Assembly (NCBI RefSeq): GCF_900101895.1
Contig: NZ_FMVF01000012.1
Location: forward strand, 50,584-114,583
DNA length: 64,000 nucleotides
Source of the DNA: Flavobacterium caeni
GTDB lineage: Bacteria > Bacteroidota > Bacteroidia > Flavobacteriales > Flavobacteriaceae
Direction: 5' to 3'
Position numbers and translations under genes: made by a program. Below, one piece after another: positions 1 through 11,496 of the stretch; positions within the stretch are counted from its first letter, which is position 1, and each line of letters begins with the position of its first letter. The notes beneath the pieces were generated by a model, which was not told the origin of the DNA, searched no databases, and worked only from the letters and a program-made list of their open reading frames with translations.

Positions 1-16
1 TCCAACAACAAAAAAC

Positions 17-2002
17 ATGACTTTTAAAGAACAAATCCAACAAGGAATCCCAACCACGCTTCCTAATCCAAAACCTTACGAAACGCAAATCAACCACGCG
101 CCCAAACGCAAGGAAATCCTTTTGGATGACGAAAAGAAACTCGCCATCCGCAACGCGTTGCGCTATTTTGAACCACAACACCACGCGACACTCGCACCCG
201 AATTCCTTGCGGAACTCAACACCTATGGCCGCATCTACATGTACCGTTTTCGCCCCGATTACGAAATGAAGGCGCGTCCGATATCAGAATACCCAGGAAA
301 ATCCGAACAAGCCAAAGCCATCATGCTCATGATCCAAAACAACCTGGATTATGCCGTCGCGCAACACCCGCACGAACTCATCACTTATGGCGGCAACGGC
401 GCGGTATTCCAGAACTGGGCGCAGTATCTGCTGACCATGAAATACCTTTCCGAAATGACCGACGAGCAAACGCTCACAATCTATTCGGGCCACCCGATGG
501 GCTTGTATCCGTCGCACAAAGATGCCCCGCGTGTGGTGGTCACCAACGGCATGATGATCCCTAATTATTCCAAACCCGACGATTGGGAAAAATTCAACGC
601 GCTCGGCGTCACACAATACGGCCAAATGACAGCCGGAAGTTACATGTACATCGGCCCGCAAGGCATCGTGCACGGCACGACGATTACGGTATTGAACGGC
701 TTCCGCAAAATCAAAACGACGCCAACAGGCAACCTTTTTGTCACTTCTGGACTCGGCGGCATGAGCGGCGCGCAACCCAAAGCGGGCAACATTGCGGGAT
801 GCATCACGGTGTGTGCCGAAGTGAATCCGAAGATTACGCACATCCGTCATTCGCAGGGTTGGATCAACGAAGTCATCGAAAACATTGACGAATTGGTTAC
901 ACGTGTACGCCAGGCCAAAGAAAACAAGGAAACGGTTTCCATCGCCTACCTCGGTAACGTGGTCGATGTATGGGAAAAATTCGACGAAGAAAATTTACAC
1001 ATCGATCTGGGATCGGACCAAGCCTCGCTGCACAATCCGTGGGCGGGCGGCTACTACCCCGTTGGTCAATCGTTCGAGGAATCGAACCGCATGATGGCCG
1101 AAAACCCCGAATTGTTCAAACAAAAAGTACAACAATCGCTGCGCCGTCAAACCGACGCGATCAACAAACACACCGCCAAGGGCACCTATTTCTTCGATTA
1201 CGGCAACGCCTTTTTGCTCGAAGCGTCGCGCGCCGGCGCCAACATCATGGCGGCCAATGGCATCGATTTCCGCTACCCGAGCTACGTGCAGGACATCATG
1301 GGCCCTATGTGTTTCGATTACGGATTCGGCCCGTTCCGTTGGGTTTGTACTTCGGGAAAACCTGAAGATTTGCAAAAAACGGACGACATCGCCTGCCAGG
1401 TTTTAGAGGAATTGGCCAAAACCGCTCCGACCGAAATCCAGCAACAAATGCAGGACAACATCCAATGGATCAAAGGCGCGCAGCAAAACAAGCTGGTCGT
1501 CGGCTCGCAAGCGCGTATTTTGTATGCCGACGCCGAAGGCCGCATCAAGATTGCACAGGCGTTCAACGATGCCATTGCCAAGGGCGAAATCGGTTACGTG
1601 GTTTTGGGCCGCGACCACCACGATGTATCGGGTACCGATTCCCCATACCGGGAGACTTCGAACATTTATGACGGGTCGCGTTTTACGGCCGACATGGCCA
1701 TCCACAACGTCATCGGCGACGGCTTTCGCGGCGCCACCTGGATCAGCATCCACAACGGTGGTGGCGTGGGTTGGGGCGAGGTCATCAACGGCGGATTTGG
1801 TATGGTTCTTGATGGTTCGGCCGATGCGTCCAGACGCTTGGAATCCATGCTTTTCTGGGATGTAAACAACGGCATTTCCCGACGGAGCTGGGCCCGAAAC
1901 GAGGGCGCCGTATTTGCGATCAAACGGGCCATGGCCACGCAGCCTTTGCTCAAAGTAACCATCCCGAATACTGTAGACGACGCCATTTTAGACTTGTTGT
2001 AA
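17..2002 (+). CDS. hutU: Urocanate hydratase (urocanase)
   Basis: Second enzyme of histidine degradation: converts urocanate to imidazolonepropionate using tightly bound NAD+, in the cytoplasm. The 661-residue protein has the urocanase signatures YGGNGAVFQNW (residues 124-134), the glycine-rich NAD-site stretch SGLGGMSGAQ (244-253), and FDYGFGPFRWVCTSG near residue 435-448, which carries the active-site cysteine. It is the long urocanase form (about 660 residues, against about 557 in Pseudomonas). The ATG at 17 gives the full N-terminus. Other hut genes are not visible; they could lie upstream of the window. The identification is firm. Confidence 0.96.
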   Translation: MTFKEQIQQGIPTTLPNPKPYETQINHAPKRKEILLDDEKKLAIRNALRYFEPQHHATLAPEFLAELNTYGRIYMYRFRPDYEMKARPISEYPGKSEQAKAIMLMIQNNLDYAVAQHPHELITYGGNGAVFQNWAQYLLTMKYLSEMTDEQTLTIYSGHPMGLYPSHKDAPRVVVTNGMMIPNYSKPDDWEKFNALGVTQYGQMTAGSYMYIGPQGIVHGTTITVLNGFRKIKTTPTGNLFVTSGLGGMSGAQPKAGNIAGCITVCAEVNPKITHIRHSQGWINEVIENIDELVTRVRQAKENKETVSIAYLGNVVDVWEKFDEENLHIDLGSDQASLHNPWAGGYYPVGQSFEESNRMMAENPELFKQKVQQSLRRQTDAINKHTAKGTYFFDYGNAFLLEASRAGANIMAANGIDFRYPSYVQDIMGPMCFDYGFGPFRWVCTSGKPEDLQKTDDIACQVLEELAKTAPTEIQQQMQDNIQWIKGAQQNKLVVGSQARILYADAEGRIKIAQAFNDAIAKGEIGYVVLGRDHHDVSGTDSPYRETSNIYDGSRFTADMAIHNVIGDGFRGATWISIHNGGGVGWGEVINGGFGMVLDGSADASRRLESMLFWDVNNGISRRSWARNEGAVFAIKRAMATQPLLKVTIPNTVDDAILDLL

Positions 2003-2003
2003 A

Positions 2004-2171
2004 GTGAAAAAAGCAAACAGCATAGAGCTTATGATCATGGGGACCTGCCTGATTCCGCTGGCCCTGGTTATCGACAATGTGTTTGCGCAGTCGTTTTTGG
2101 CGCTCGCGTCGATTGTACTCAACATTGTTGCAGTCGTCAAAAGTTTTAAGGAAAAAGAAAAACAATCCTAA
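2004..2171 (+). CDS. Small hydrophobic membrane protein (55 aa)
   Basis: A short open frame starting at GTG one base after the hutU stop and ending ten bases before the next gene. The product begins VKKANSIELM, is followed by two hydrophobic stretches (about residues 10-25 and 28-45), and ends in a charged tail KSFKEKEKQS. It therefore looks like a two-helix membrane protein. Support is tight spacing with both neighbours and a coding-like composition. I recognise no family. It could be chance, but hutU and the lipoprotein otherwise leave an unexplained 179-base gap. Confidence 0.45.
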   Translation: MKKANSIELMIMGTCLIPLALVIDNVFAQSFLALASIVLNIVAVVKSFKEKEKQS

Positions 2172-2181
2172 CCTCCACGCT

Positions 2182-2721
2182 ATGAAAAATCTGAAATTAC
2201 TACCTGTATTGCTGGTGTTTTTACTGGGCGCCTGCGCCTCGGTCAAGGTGTCTTCTGACTACGACAAAAACGTAGATTTCAATCAGTTCAAAACCTATGC
2301 GTTCTACAAAAATGGCATCGACAAGGTCGAAATATCCGACCTCGACAAAAAGCGTATCCTGCGTTCGATCGACGAAGCCATGACCGCCAAAGGCTTCACC
2401 AAAAGCGAAAACCCCGATTTGCTGGTGAACATCTTTACCAAATCGCGCGAGCAAATCAGCGTGAACCAATTCAACGCCGGCTGGGGCTACGGTTGGGGCT
2501 GGGGCTGGAACCCGTACATGTGGGGCGGCAACACCACCACCGTTTCGAGCAGCACCGAGGGTACGCTTTACATCGATTTGATCGATGCCAAGAAAAAAGA
2601 AATGATCTGGCAAGGCCAGGGCATCGGAACGCTCACGCAAAATGTCGACAAAAAAGACGAAGTGATCAAGAATTTTGTCGCGAAGATCTTGGAGCAATAT
2701 CCGCCGCAGAAAAAACAATAA
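2182..2721 (+). CDS. DUF4136-type lipoprotein
   Basis: A predicted lipoprotein of 179 residues. The signal peptide MKNLKLLPVLLVFLLGACAS has a lipobox with the lipidated cysteine at residue 18. The mature part (VKVSSDYDKNVDFNQFKTYAFY..., ending with repeated Gly-Trp/Tyr residues, a TEGTLYIDLIDAKKKEMIWQG strand and a C-terminal helix) matches the DUF4136 pattern common in Bacteroidota and Proteobacteria, whose role is unknown. I chose the ATG at 2182 because it opens directly into the signal peptide; a longer frame upstream lacks one. It is probably cotranscribed with the small membrane protein before it. Confidence 0.85.
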   Translation: MKNLKLLPVLLVFLLGACASVKVSSDYDKNVDFNQFKTYAFYKNGIDKVEISDLDKKRILRSIDEAMTAKGFTKSENPDLLVNIFTKSREQISVNQFNAGWGYGWGWGWNPYMWGGNTTTVSSSTEGTLYIDLIDAKKKEMIWQGQGIGTLTQNVDKKDEVIKNFVAKILEQYPPQKKQ

Positions 2722-2776
2722 CCTAGAAACCGCAGCCGCGTTTTTTTTGACCGGATTAGGTGACCCTTTAGAACTT

Positions 2777-2894
2777 TACAGTTTTTCTGCAGTAAAAACA
2801 ACACCACAAATGCTAACTTCGTTCTATGGGAAGGGGGCAATGTAAGGTATTCCCAACGAAAAAAATCAAAACGTAGGCTACAGAAAATCTGTAG
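2777..2894. repeat. Conserved ~117-bp element, copy A
   Basis: The stretch starts with TACAGTTTTTCTGCA (2777-2791), has a core beginning GGGAAGGGGGC (2828-2854), and ends with the perfect dyad CTACAGAAAATCTGTAG (2878-2894). The same order and spacing recur, on the opposite strand, at 24852-24967. This copy lies between convergent genes, so it is not an obvious promoter for either. It could be a small mobile element (MITE), a regulator target or a structured RNA. Confidence 0.6.
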
Positions 2895-2930
2895 ATTTTG
2901 TTAAAGTTAAGTCGGGCAATTGCCCACAAA

Positions 2931-2959
2931 AAAAACCGCAACATAAATTGCGGTTTTTT
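2931..2959 (-). terminator. Intrinsic terminator after the E1 gene
   Basis: AAAAACCGCAA and TTGCGGTTTTT form an 11-bp stem with a 6-7 base loop, followed on the minus strand by a run of T. It sits directly downstream of the fused E1 gene and ends the long minus-strand operon. The stem is also flanked by T on the plus strand, so it may work both ways. Confidence 0.8.
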
Positions 2960-2961
2960 AT

Positions 2962-5031
2962 TTAATATCTCAACAATTCTTCCATTTTAGTCTTGACCTT
3001 CTCGGCGCTCGGAATCATCGTCGCTTCGAGCGTACTGTTGAGCGGAATCGCCGGCAGATTCTCGGATCCGATCACCATTACCGGCGCATCAAGGTATTTG
3101 AAGCATTGTTCCTGGATCATTCCGGCCAAACTTCGCGCAAACGAATTGTTCGTCGGTTCTTCGGTCACCACCAAGCATTTCTTGGCTTTTTTAACCGACT
3201 TTAAAATCGTTTCTTCGTCAAGCGGATACAACGTCCGCAAATCGACGATTTCTACCTTTTCTTTCATTCCTGCCGATGCGTTCAACGCCCAATGTACGCC
3301 CATGCCATACGTAATCACGGTCAAGGTTTCGGCATCGTCCTGCGGCCAGATTTCCTGCACCACATTGGCTTTTCCGAAAGGCAACACATAATCCTCGCTC
3401 GGTTCATTGACGCGTGCAGTTTCAGTACCTTTTACTTTAGACCAATACAAGCCTTTGTGCTCCAAAATCACGACCGGATTCGGGTCGTAATACGCCGATT
3501 TCAATAGTCCTTTCAAATCGGCACCGTTGCTAGGATAGGCAATCTTGATCCCGCGGATGTTCGTCAAAACACTCTCTACCGAACTCGAATGGTACGGCCC
3601 ACCCGATCCGTACGCCCCAATCGGTACGCGCAAAATCATCGAAACCGGCCATTTGCCGTTGGTCAGGTAACACGAACGGGAAACTTCTGTAAAGAGCTGA
3701 TTCAAGCCCGGCCAAATATAATCGGCGAATTGGACTTCAACGATTGGTTTCAAACCAACGGCGCTCATTCCGACCGTCGAACCGACGATGAACGCTTCTT
3801 GGATCGGCGTATTGAACACGCGTTCATCGCCAAACTTTTGCGCCAGCGTTGCGGCTTCGCGGAACACGCCGCCGAGTCGTCCGCCCACGTCTTGCCCGTA
3901 AAGTAAACAGTCTTTGTTGTCGCGCATCAGTTCCTCGACGGCAAACAGCGCGCAATCGACCATGACTACTTTGTCTTCGCGCTCTGGATTTCTTTCGCCT
4001 TGCTCTTCCAAAATCGGTGTCGGGGCAAAATCGTGCGTAAATAAATCTTCGGGGCGCGGATCTTCGGCCGCGAGCGCCCTATCGTAATCGGCCTTGACTT
4101 TGGCCAAGGCGTCATTTTCGATCTTGGCAATTTCTTCGGATGTAAATCCCGCGTCCAACATTTGTTGCTTCAAAACCGGATACGGATCGCGACTCTTTGC
4201 CTCGTCCAAATCGTCGCGGTACCATTCCATGCGAACCCCCGAGGTGTGGTGGTTCAACAACGGCACTTTCGCATGCACCAAAAACGGACGGCGCTGCTCA
4301 CGCATGGTCTTCAACACCTTTTGGATCGTCAGGTAACTTTCGGTAAAATCGGCGCCGTCGATCGAAACCGCCTCGAGCCCATGGAATCCTTTGGCGTATT
4401 CAAAAGCATTTTGCGCACGCGTTTCGGCAGCGTTTGCAGAAATGTCCCAACCGTTGTCCTGTACGAGGTACAAAATCGGCAGTTGCTTCAAAGCCGCCAT
4501 CTGGAAAGCCTCGGCGATTTCACCTTCGGTCACCGACGCGTCGCCGAGCGAACAAACCACGATTGGCTTCTCTTGGTTTTTGTCGTCAATCCCTACATTT
4601 TCCTTATACCAAAATCCCATTGCAGCGCCCGTCGCCGGAATCGCCTGCATACCCGTGGCCGAGCTCTGGTGCGGAATCTTGGGTTTGTCGGCATCGCGCA
4701 AACTCGGATGGCAATAATAAGTGCGGCCGCCCGAAAACGGATCGTCGCGCTTGGCCATGAGTTGCAACATCAAATCGTAAGGCTGCATCCCGATACCGAG
4801 CAACATCGCATCGTCGCGGTAATACGGGAACGCAAAATCCTGCGGCAACAGCTGCATGGCCGTCGCAATCTGGATCGCCTCGTGGCCACGCGAAGTCGCA
4901 TGAACGTATTTCGATACGACTTTAAAATTTTCCTCATACCACTCGGCCATCGTTTTGGCGGTCGCCATCGTCGTGAACGCGCTTTCGAGGAGGGTTTTAT
5001 TTAGGGTTTGTTCTGCAATTTGCATCTTCAT
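2962..5031 (-). CDS. 2-oxoacid dehydrogenase E1, fused alpha and beta subunits
   Basis: Thiamine-diphosphate enzyme that decarboxylates a 2-oxoacid and passes the acyl group to the lipoyl E2. With the ATG at 5031 it has 689 residues: an alpha-type half (about 1-335) with the ThDP motif GDASVTEG...QDNGW (163-194), joined to a beta-type half starting near EDKVVMVDCALFAVEEL. A fused E1 of this kind is common in Bacteroidota and is usually annotated as branched-chain 2-oxoacid dehydrogenase. Upstream in-frame TTG codons are less likely starts. It is the last gene of the paa/ilvE/E2 run, and no E3 (dihydrolipoyl dehydrogenase) is in the window. Substrate (branched chain or phenylpyruvate) cannot be read from sequence. 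Confidence 0.9.
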   Translation of the reverse strand: MKMQIAEQTLNKTLLESAFTTMATAKTMAEWYEENFKVVSKYVHATSRGHEAIQIATAMQLLPQDFAFPYYRDDAMLLGIGMQPYDLMLQLMAKRDDPFSGGRTYYCHPSLRDADKPKIPHQSSATGMQAIPATGAAMGFWYKENVGIDDKNQEKPIVVCSLGDASVTEGEIAEAFQMAALKQLPILYLVQDNGWDISANAAETRAQNAFEYAKGFHGLEAVSIDGADFTESYLTIQKVLKTMREQRRPFLVHAKVPLLNHHTSGVRMEWYRDDLDEAKSRDPYPVLKQQMLDAGFTSEEIAKIENDALAKVKADYDRALAAEDPRPEDLFTHDFAPTPILEEQGERNPEREDKVVMVDCALFAVEELMRDNKDCLLYGQDVGGRLGGVFREAATLAQKFGDERVFNTPIQEAFIVGSTVGMSAVGLKPIVEVQFADYIWPGLNQLFTEVSRSCYLTNGKWPVSMILRVPIGAYGSGGPYHSSSVESVLTNIRGIKIAYPSNGADLKGLLKSAYYDPNPVVILEHKGLYWSKVKGTETARVNEPSEDYVLPFGKANVVQEIWPQDDAETLTVITYGMGVHWALNASAGMKEKVEIVDLRTLYPLDEETILKSVKKAKKCLVVTEEPTNNSFARSLAGMIQEQCFKYLDAPVMVIGSENLPAIPLNSTLEATMIPSAEKVKTKMEELLRY

Positions 5032-5135
5032 TGTTATTTCTTGGGCAGACAATTCGTGCTGTCCGCTTTATCTTTTATTCCATTGCATTCCATAAAAGGA
5101 TGCCGCTACCATCACGGCTGCAGTCTGTCTAAAAT

Positions 5136-6203
5136 TTACGCTTTGACCGTCGAATCGACGCTTACAATCCAACCAAATTTATCTTCGATCTGCTGCGTCT
5201 TGATCCCGTCGAGCGTCTTTTTGACGGCTGCCCCAACAGGTGCATTAGCCGGAAATGTAATCTTCAAATCCTTGTATCCGATTTCCTCGACAGGCGCAAT
5301 CGACACGGCCGTTCCCGCGCCAAACGCCTCTTCGAGCGTGCCATTGTTGAACGCCGCAACAATTTCGTTGATCGATACCGGACGTTCGGTCACTTCAAAA
5401 CCTTGGTCGCGCAACACATCCATCACGCTTAACCTGGTGATGCCGTTCAACACCGATCCACCCAAATTTGGCGTCACGAATTTACCGTCGATCTTGAAAA
5501 AAATATTCATCGTTCCACATTCCTGTACATACTCAAAATCGCGTGCGTCGAGCCACAAAACCTGGTCGTAGCCCTTGGCCTTGGCCATCTCGGTAGGACG
5601 GATCGCCGCTGCGTAATTTCCGGCTGCCTTCGCTTCGCCCGTTCCGCCATTGGCCGCGCGGATGTATTGCGTCTCGGCCCACAGCTTGATCGGCTTGCTA
5701 AAAAACGGTCCGCTCGGCGACGCAAAAATGATGAACTTGTACTTGGTGGCCGCACGCATCCCGATAAAGGCTTCGTCGGCATACATGAACGGACGCAGGT
5801 ACAAAGCCGTACCCTCGGCGCTCGGGATCCACTCCTTGTCGATGGCCACCAGACGCTTCAGTCCTTCTACGAATAACCCTTCGGGAAAAGCGGGCATGCC
5901 CATGCGGTCGGCGCTAAAATTCAATCGCTTGGCGTTTTGCTCGGGACGAAACAACAGCGGCGTGTCGTCTTTGCCCAGCGTGGCCTTTAATCCTTCAAAA
6001 ATCGCCTGTCCGTAATGCAAAGCCATCGCCGCCGGATGCGTTGCGATGTTGCCCAACGGCTCGATCCGCGGATTGCGCCAGGCGCCGTTTTCGAAATCGC
6101 AAATGAACATGTGGTCGGTAAAGACCGTGCCCATGACGCTCGTATTGAGGTCGATGTTTTTCTCGCGGCCGCTGTGGTGGATGGTTTCTTTAATGTCAAT
6201 CAT
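5136..6203 (-). CDS. ilvE: Branched-chain amino acid aminotransferase (class IV PLP)
   Basis: PLP enzyme that interconverts branched-chain amino acids (often also Phe) and their 2-oxoacids with glutamate/2-oxoglutarate. The 355 residues match the eukaryote-like BCAT length. HYGQAIFEGLKA (63-74) is a fold signature, and K192 in GEAKAAGNYAAAI is the expected PLP lysine. The LWLDARDFEYVQECGTMN strand is typical. It lies 12 bases downstream of E2 and about 100 bases upstream of E1, so it sits inside the dehydrogenase cluster, feeding it substrate. Broad aromatic activity is possible given the neighbouring paa genes, but is inference. Confidence 0.93.
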   Translation of the reverse strand: MIDIKETIHHSGREKNIDLNTSVMGTVFTDHMFICDFENGAWRNPRIEPLGNIATHPAAMALHYGQAIFEGLKATLGKDDTPLLFRPEQNAKRLNFSADRMGMPAFPEGLFVEGLKRLVAIDKEWIPSAEGTALYLRPFMYADEAFIGMRAATKYKFIIFASPSGPFFSKPIKLWAETQYIRAANGGTGEAKAAGNYAAAIRPTEMAKAKGYDQVLWLDARDFEYVQECGTMNIFFKIDGKFVTPNLGGSVLNGITRLSVMDVLRDQGFEVTERPVSINEIVAAFNNGTLEEAFGAGTAVSIAPVEEIGYKDLKITFPANAPVGAAVKKTLDGIKTQQIEDKFGWIVSVDSTVKA

Positions 6204-6215
6204 GGTAATCTAATT

Positions 6216-7511
6216 TTATAAAGTGGTATTGATGTCAAATTGTTCGAGGTAGTCGCCTACTTTGCGCAAGAATGATCCGCCCAGGAATCCGTCCACGACC
6301 CGGTGGTCGAAGCTGAGTGACAAAAACATCATGCTGCGGATGGCAATCTCGTCTCCGCTTTCAGTTTCGATGACCTCGGGTCTCTTTTTGATGATGCCAA
6401 GCGCCAAGATCGCGACCTCGGGCTGGTTGATGATGGGCGTTCCCATCAAACTGCCGAACGTCCCGACGTTAGAGATCGTAAACGTCGAACCCTGAATTTC
6501 ATCGGGCTTGAGTTTGCCGGTACGCGAACTGTCGGCCAAATGGTTGACGGTTTTGGCAAGTTCCGGCAACTTCTTTTCGTTGGCGTTCTTGACCACGGGA
6601 ACAATCAAATTCCCGCTCGGCAGCGCGGTGGCCATGCCTATGTTGATGTCTTGGTGCACAATGATGTTCTTGCCGTCGACCGATACGTTGATCATCGGAA
6701 AATCGACAATGGCTTTGGCCACGGCATCGACAAAAATTGGCGTAAACGTGAGTTTTTCGTTGTGTTTGGCGGCAAATGCATCTTTGTTTGCGTTGCGCCA
6801 ATTCACCAGATTCGTCACATCAACTTCAATATATGACGTGACATGCGGCGAGGTCTGTTTCGAATAGACCATGTGGTCGGCAATCATTTTGCGCATGCGG
6901 TCCATCTCGACGATGCGGTCTTTGCCTTCGACAAAATTGATCTTGGGTTTCGGGAAATCGGTTGTCGGTTGTCGGTTGTCGGTTGTCGGACGACTCGGTA
7001 ACGCATACTTGCGGTTCTTCAAATAGTTGAACACGTCGCTTTTTTGGATGCGTCCGTCTGCACCAGAACCCTGAATCGACTGCACTTCTTCGAGCGACAG
7101 GTTTTCTTTTTGCGCGATCGAGATGATCAACGGCGATAAGAACGCGTCTGGGTTGGTCTTTAGTTTGACTTCGGGATTCGGAATTTTGTGGTCTTCGGTT
7201 TGGGTTTTTGGGGACGCTGAACTTGTTTCAGCGTCTGGGCGTGGCGCGGTTGGCACTTGGCTCTCGACACCTTCCGAATCAATCAACGCCAACACCTCAC
7301 CTACTTTTACGATATCGTCTTTCTTAAACCGGATCTCGGTAATCACGCCCGAAACCGGCGCGGGAACATCATTGTCTACTTTATCCGTCGCCACCTCAAC
7401 TATGGTTTCCTCGGCCATGACAGTATCGCCGACGTTCTTGAGCCAGTTGATGATGGTTGCTTCGGTGATGCTTTCGCCCATTTTGGGCATTTTGAATTCG
7501 GTAATCGGCAT
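6216..7511 (-). CDS. Dihydrolipoamide acyltransferase (E2) of a 2-oxoacid dehydrogenase complex
   Basis: E2 core that carries acyl groups on lipoyl-lysine to CoA. Order in 431 residues: lipoyl domain (1-80) with lipoyl K44 in EVATDKVDNDVP; linker; E1/E3-binding domain (about 125-165, FLSPLIISIAQKENLS); second linker; catalytic domain ending in SFDHRVVDG with the active-site His near 403. The second linker is encoded by a perfect heptamer repeat (see the 6961-6988 entry). The gene starts one base after the paaY stop, so it is very probably cotranscribed with the paa genes. Substrate could be branched-chain acyl or phenylacetyl. Confidence 0.93.
   Translation of the reverse strand: MPITEFKMPKMGESITEATIINWLKNVGDTVMAEETIVEVATDKVDNDVPAPVSGVITEIRFKKDDIVKVGEVLALIDSEGVESQVPTAPRPDAETSSASPKTQTEDHKIPNPEVKLKTNPDAFLSPLIISIAQKENLSLEEVQSIQGSGADGRIQKSDVFNYLKNRKYALPSRPTTDNRQPTTDFPKPKINFVEGKDRIVEMDRMRKMIADHMVYSKQTSPHVTSYIEVDVTNLVNWRNANKDAFAAKHNEKLTFTPIFVDAVAKAIVDFPMINVSVDGKNIIVHQDINIGMATALPSGNLIVPVVKNANEKKLPELAKTVNHLADSSRTGKLKPDEIQGSTFTISNVGTFGSLMGTPIINQPEVAILALGIIKKRPEVIETESGDEIAIRSMMFLSLSFDHRVVDGFLGGSFLRKVGDYLEQFDINTTL
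6961..6988. repeat. Heptamer tandem repeat (GTTGTCG)4 inside the E2 gene
   Basis: Four perfect copies of GTTGTCG encode the Pro/Thr/Asp/Asn-rich linker RPTTDNRQPTTD between the subunit-binding and catalytic domains. A 28-base run is not a multiple of three, so reading frames alternate within it. It has the same period as several intergenic repeats in this window. Confidence 0.85.
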
Positions 7512-7512
7512 T

Positions 7513-8109
7513 TTATTTCTTTCTAAATTCTTCTAGCGTTTGGTAAAACGATTCCTGTGTCGGGCGATTCGCGGGGATTTCGCGCAACGGTTCGACTGCT
7601 TTCCAGGTGTCGTACATTTCTTTGGGCAATTGCTGGTACAAACCCGTTCCTTTGGTTTTCCACGCAATCATGTCGTCCGAAACCTGTTTGACGATTTGTG
7701 CCGGATTGCCTACCACGAGCGAACGTGCAGGGATTTTCATCTCTGCTTTCACAAAACTCAACGCGCCGATAATGCACTCATCCCCGATTTCGGCATCGTC
7801 CATAATGACGGCATTCATCCCAATCAGGCAATTTCTGCCCAAGTTCGCGCCGTGGATGATCGCGCCGTGACCGACATGCGCGCCTGCTTTCAAGACGATG
7901 TCCTTGCCCGGAAACATGTGGATCGTGCAATTTTCCTGCACATTGCAACCGTCTTCGATGACAATACCGCCCCAATCGCCACGGATCGCCGCACCAGGCC
8001 CGACATAAACGTCCTTGCCGATAATCACATTACCGGTAACGGCCGCCTGCGGATGGATGAAGGCGCTTTCGTGGATGACGGGAATGAAACCCTTGAATTC
8101 GTATACCAT
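7513..8109 (-). CDS. paaY: Gamma-carbonic-anhydrase-like hexapeptide protein PaaY
   Basis: Left-handed beta-helix protein of the PaaY/CaiE group (198 residues; E. coli PaaY has 196). PaaY is reported as a thioesterase that clears dead-end CoA esters in phenylacetate degradation. Hexapeptide repeats run from about residue 10 (ESAFIHPQAAVTGNVIIG) to 150, and His residues in the MFPGKDIV...HVGHGAIIHG region are placed as in gamma-CA metal sites. The ATG at 8109 (MVYEFKGFIPVI) gives the family N-terminus; the longer upstream frame is encoded by repeats. It is followed after one base by E2. Confidence 0.9.
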   Translation of the reverse strand: MVYEFKGFIPVIHESAFIHPQAAVTGNVIIGKDVYVGPGAAIRGDWGGIVIEDGCNVQENCTIHMFPGKDIVLKAGAHVGHGAIIHGANLGRNCLIGMNAVIMDDAEIGDECIIGALSFVKAEMKIPARSLVVGNPAQIVKQVSDDMIAWKTKGTGLYQQLPKEMYDTWKAVEPLREIPANRPTQESFYQTLEEFRKK

Positions 8110-8117
8110 TTTTTGAT

Positions 8118-8200
8118 GAAAGACGAAAGACGAAAGACAAAGGACTCCCAAAATGCCTAATAAAGCACCCGTTCGTCTTTTGTTATTGGTCTTTTGTCAC
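8118..8200. repeat. Heptamer-repeat hairpin between the crotonase gene and paaY
   Basis: GAAAGAC-type heptamers (8118-8143) face TCTTTTGT-type units (about 8170-8200), forming an imperfect inverted repeat. The right arm runs into the last codons of the crotonase gene. The hairpin fills most of the 87-base gap. Confidence 0.65.
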
Positions 8201-8946
8201 TTAAATTTTTCCAACGTTTTCTTCGTAAAATCACTCAAAACCAATCGGCCTGAAATTGCGGCACGTTCGGCCAAAAGCATGTCCCAGTCGTCGGTGCCTT
8301 TCCAGAAAATTTGCTTCATTTCGCGCATGGCTTCGGGGTTGTACGTGCACAAATGTTGCGCAAACGATGCTACTTTGGCGTCCATTTCCTCGATTGATTC
8401 GAATACTTCGGCAAATAGGCCTTTGCTTCTGGCCCATTCGGCTTCGTAAAAATTATTGGCGTCGATGGCGATTTGTGAGGTTGCCGAAACGCCCATTTTG
8501 CGCTCAATCGCAGGACTTACCACAAACGGCCCGATCCCCACGTTGAGCTCGCTGAGTTTGATCGCCGCAAATTTCGTCGCCATACAATAATCGGTAGCCG
8601 CCGCAATACCCACACCACCGCCGACGGTTTTGCCCTGAACGCGTCCGATGATGAACTTGGGGCATTTGCGCATCGCGTTGATGACGTTGGCGAATCCCGA
8701 GAAAAATACCTTTCCGGTAGCTGCGTCGTTGATCGTGATAAGTTCCTTGAAACTTGCACCGGCGCAAAACGTTCGGTCGCCGCCCGATTGTAGGATGATA
8801 ACTTGAACGTCGGGATTGTTGCCCGCGTCGGTAATGGTTTGCGCCAACTGCGCGAGGATCGTTCCGGGCAAGGAATTTTGTTCCGGGTGGAAAAACTCGA
8901 TCGTGGCGATGTTTTCTTGAATGTCTATTTTGACGTATGCTTCCAT
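8197..8946 (-). CDS. Crotonase-fold enoyl-CoA hydratase/isomerase in the paa operon
   Basis: A 249-residue crotonase-superfamily protein in the position where PaaF (2,3-dehydroadipyl-CoA hydratase) would be expected. The oxyanion-hole segment DRTFCAGASFKEL and GKTVGGGVGIAAATDYC are present. One catalytic glutamate position is kept (SELNVGIGP), but the other, normally E in GGGxE, is G in GGGVGI. True hydratases need both, so this may be a divergent hydratase, an isomerase or another crotonase. The ATG at 8946 starts MEAYVKIDIQEN; upstream in-frame codons lie in repeat DNA. It lies 37 bases after paaZ. The fold is certain; the reaction is not. Confidence 0.8.
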   Translation of the reverse strand: MEAYVKIDIQENIATIEFFHPEQNSLPGTILAQLAQTITDAGNNPDVQVIILQSGGDRTFCAGASFKELITINDAATGKVFFSGFANVINAMRKCPKFIIGRVQGKTVGGGVGIAAATDYCMATKFAAIKLSELNVGIGPFVVSPAIERKMGVSATSQIAIDANNFYEAEWARSKGLFAEVFESIEEMDAKVASFAQHLCTYNPEAMREMKQIFWKGTDDWDMLLAERAAISGRLVLSDFTKKTLEKFK

Positions 8947-8955
8947 TGATACTAT

Positions 8956-8983
8956 TTGGAATTTGTTTTTTGGAATTTGGAAT

Positions 8984-9003
<20 letters not shown>
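8956..9003. repeat. TTGGAATTT-type repeat at the paaZ / crotonase junction
   Basis: Three TTGGAATTT units (8956-8985) and an inverse ATTCCAAATT (about 8994-9003) form an inverted repeat that includes the last codons of paaZ. It belongs to the same ATTCCAA family as the elements at 12741-12807 and 20588-20676. Confidence 0.6.
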
Positions 9004-11482
<2,479 letters not shown>

Positions 11483-11496
11483 TTTATTTTTTTAAC

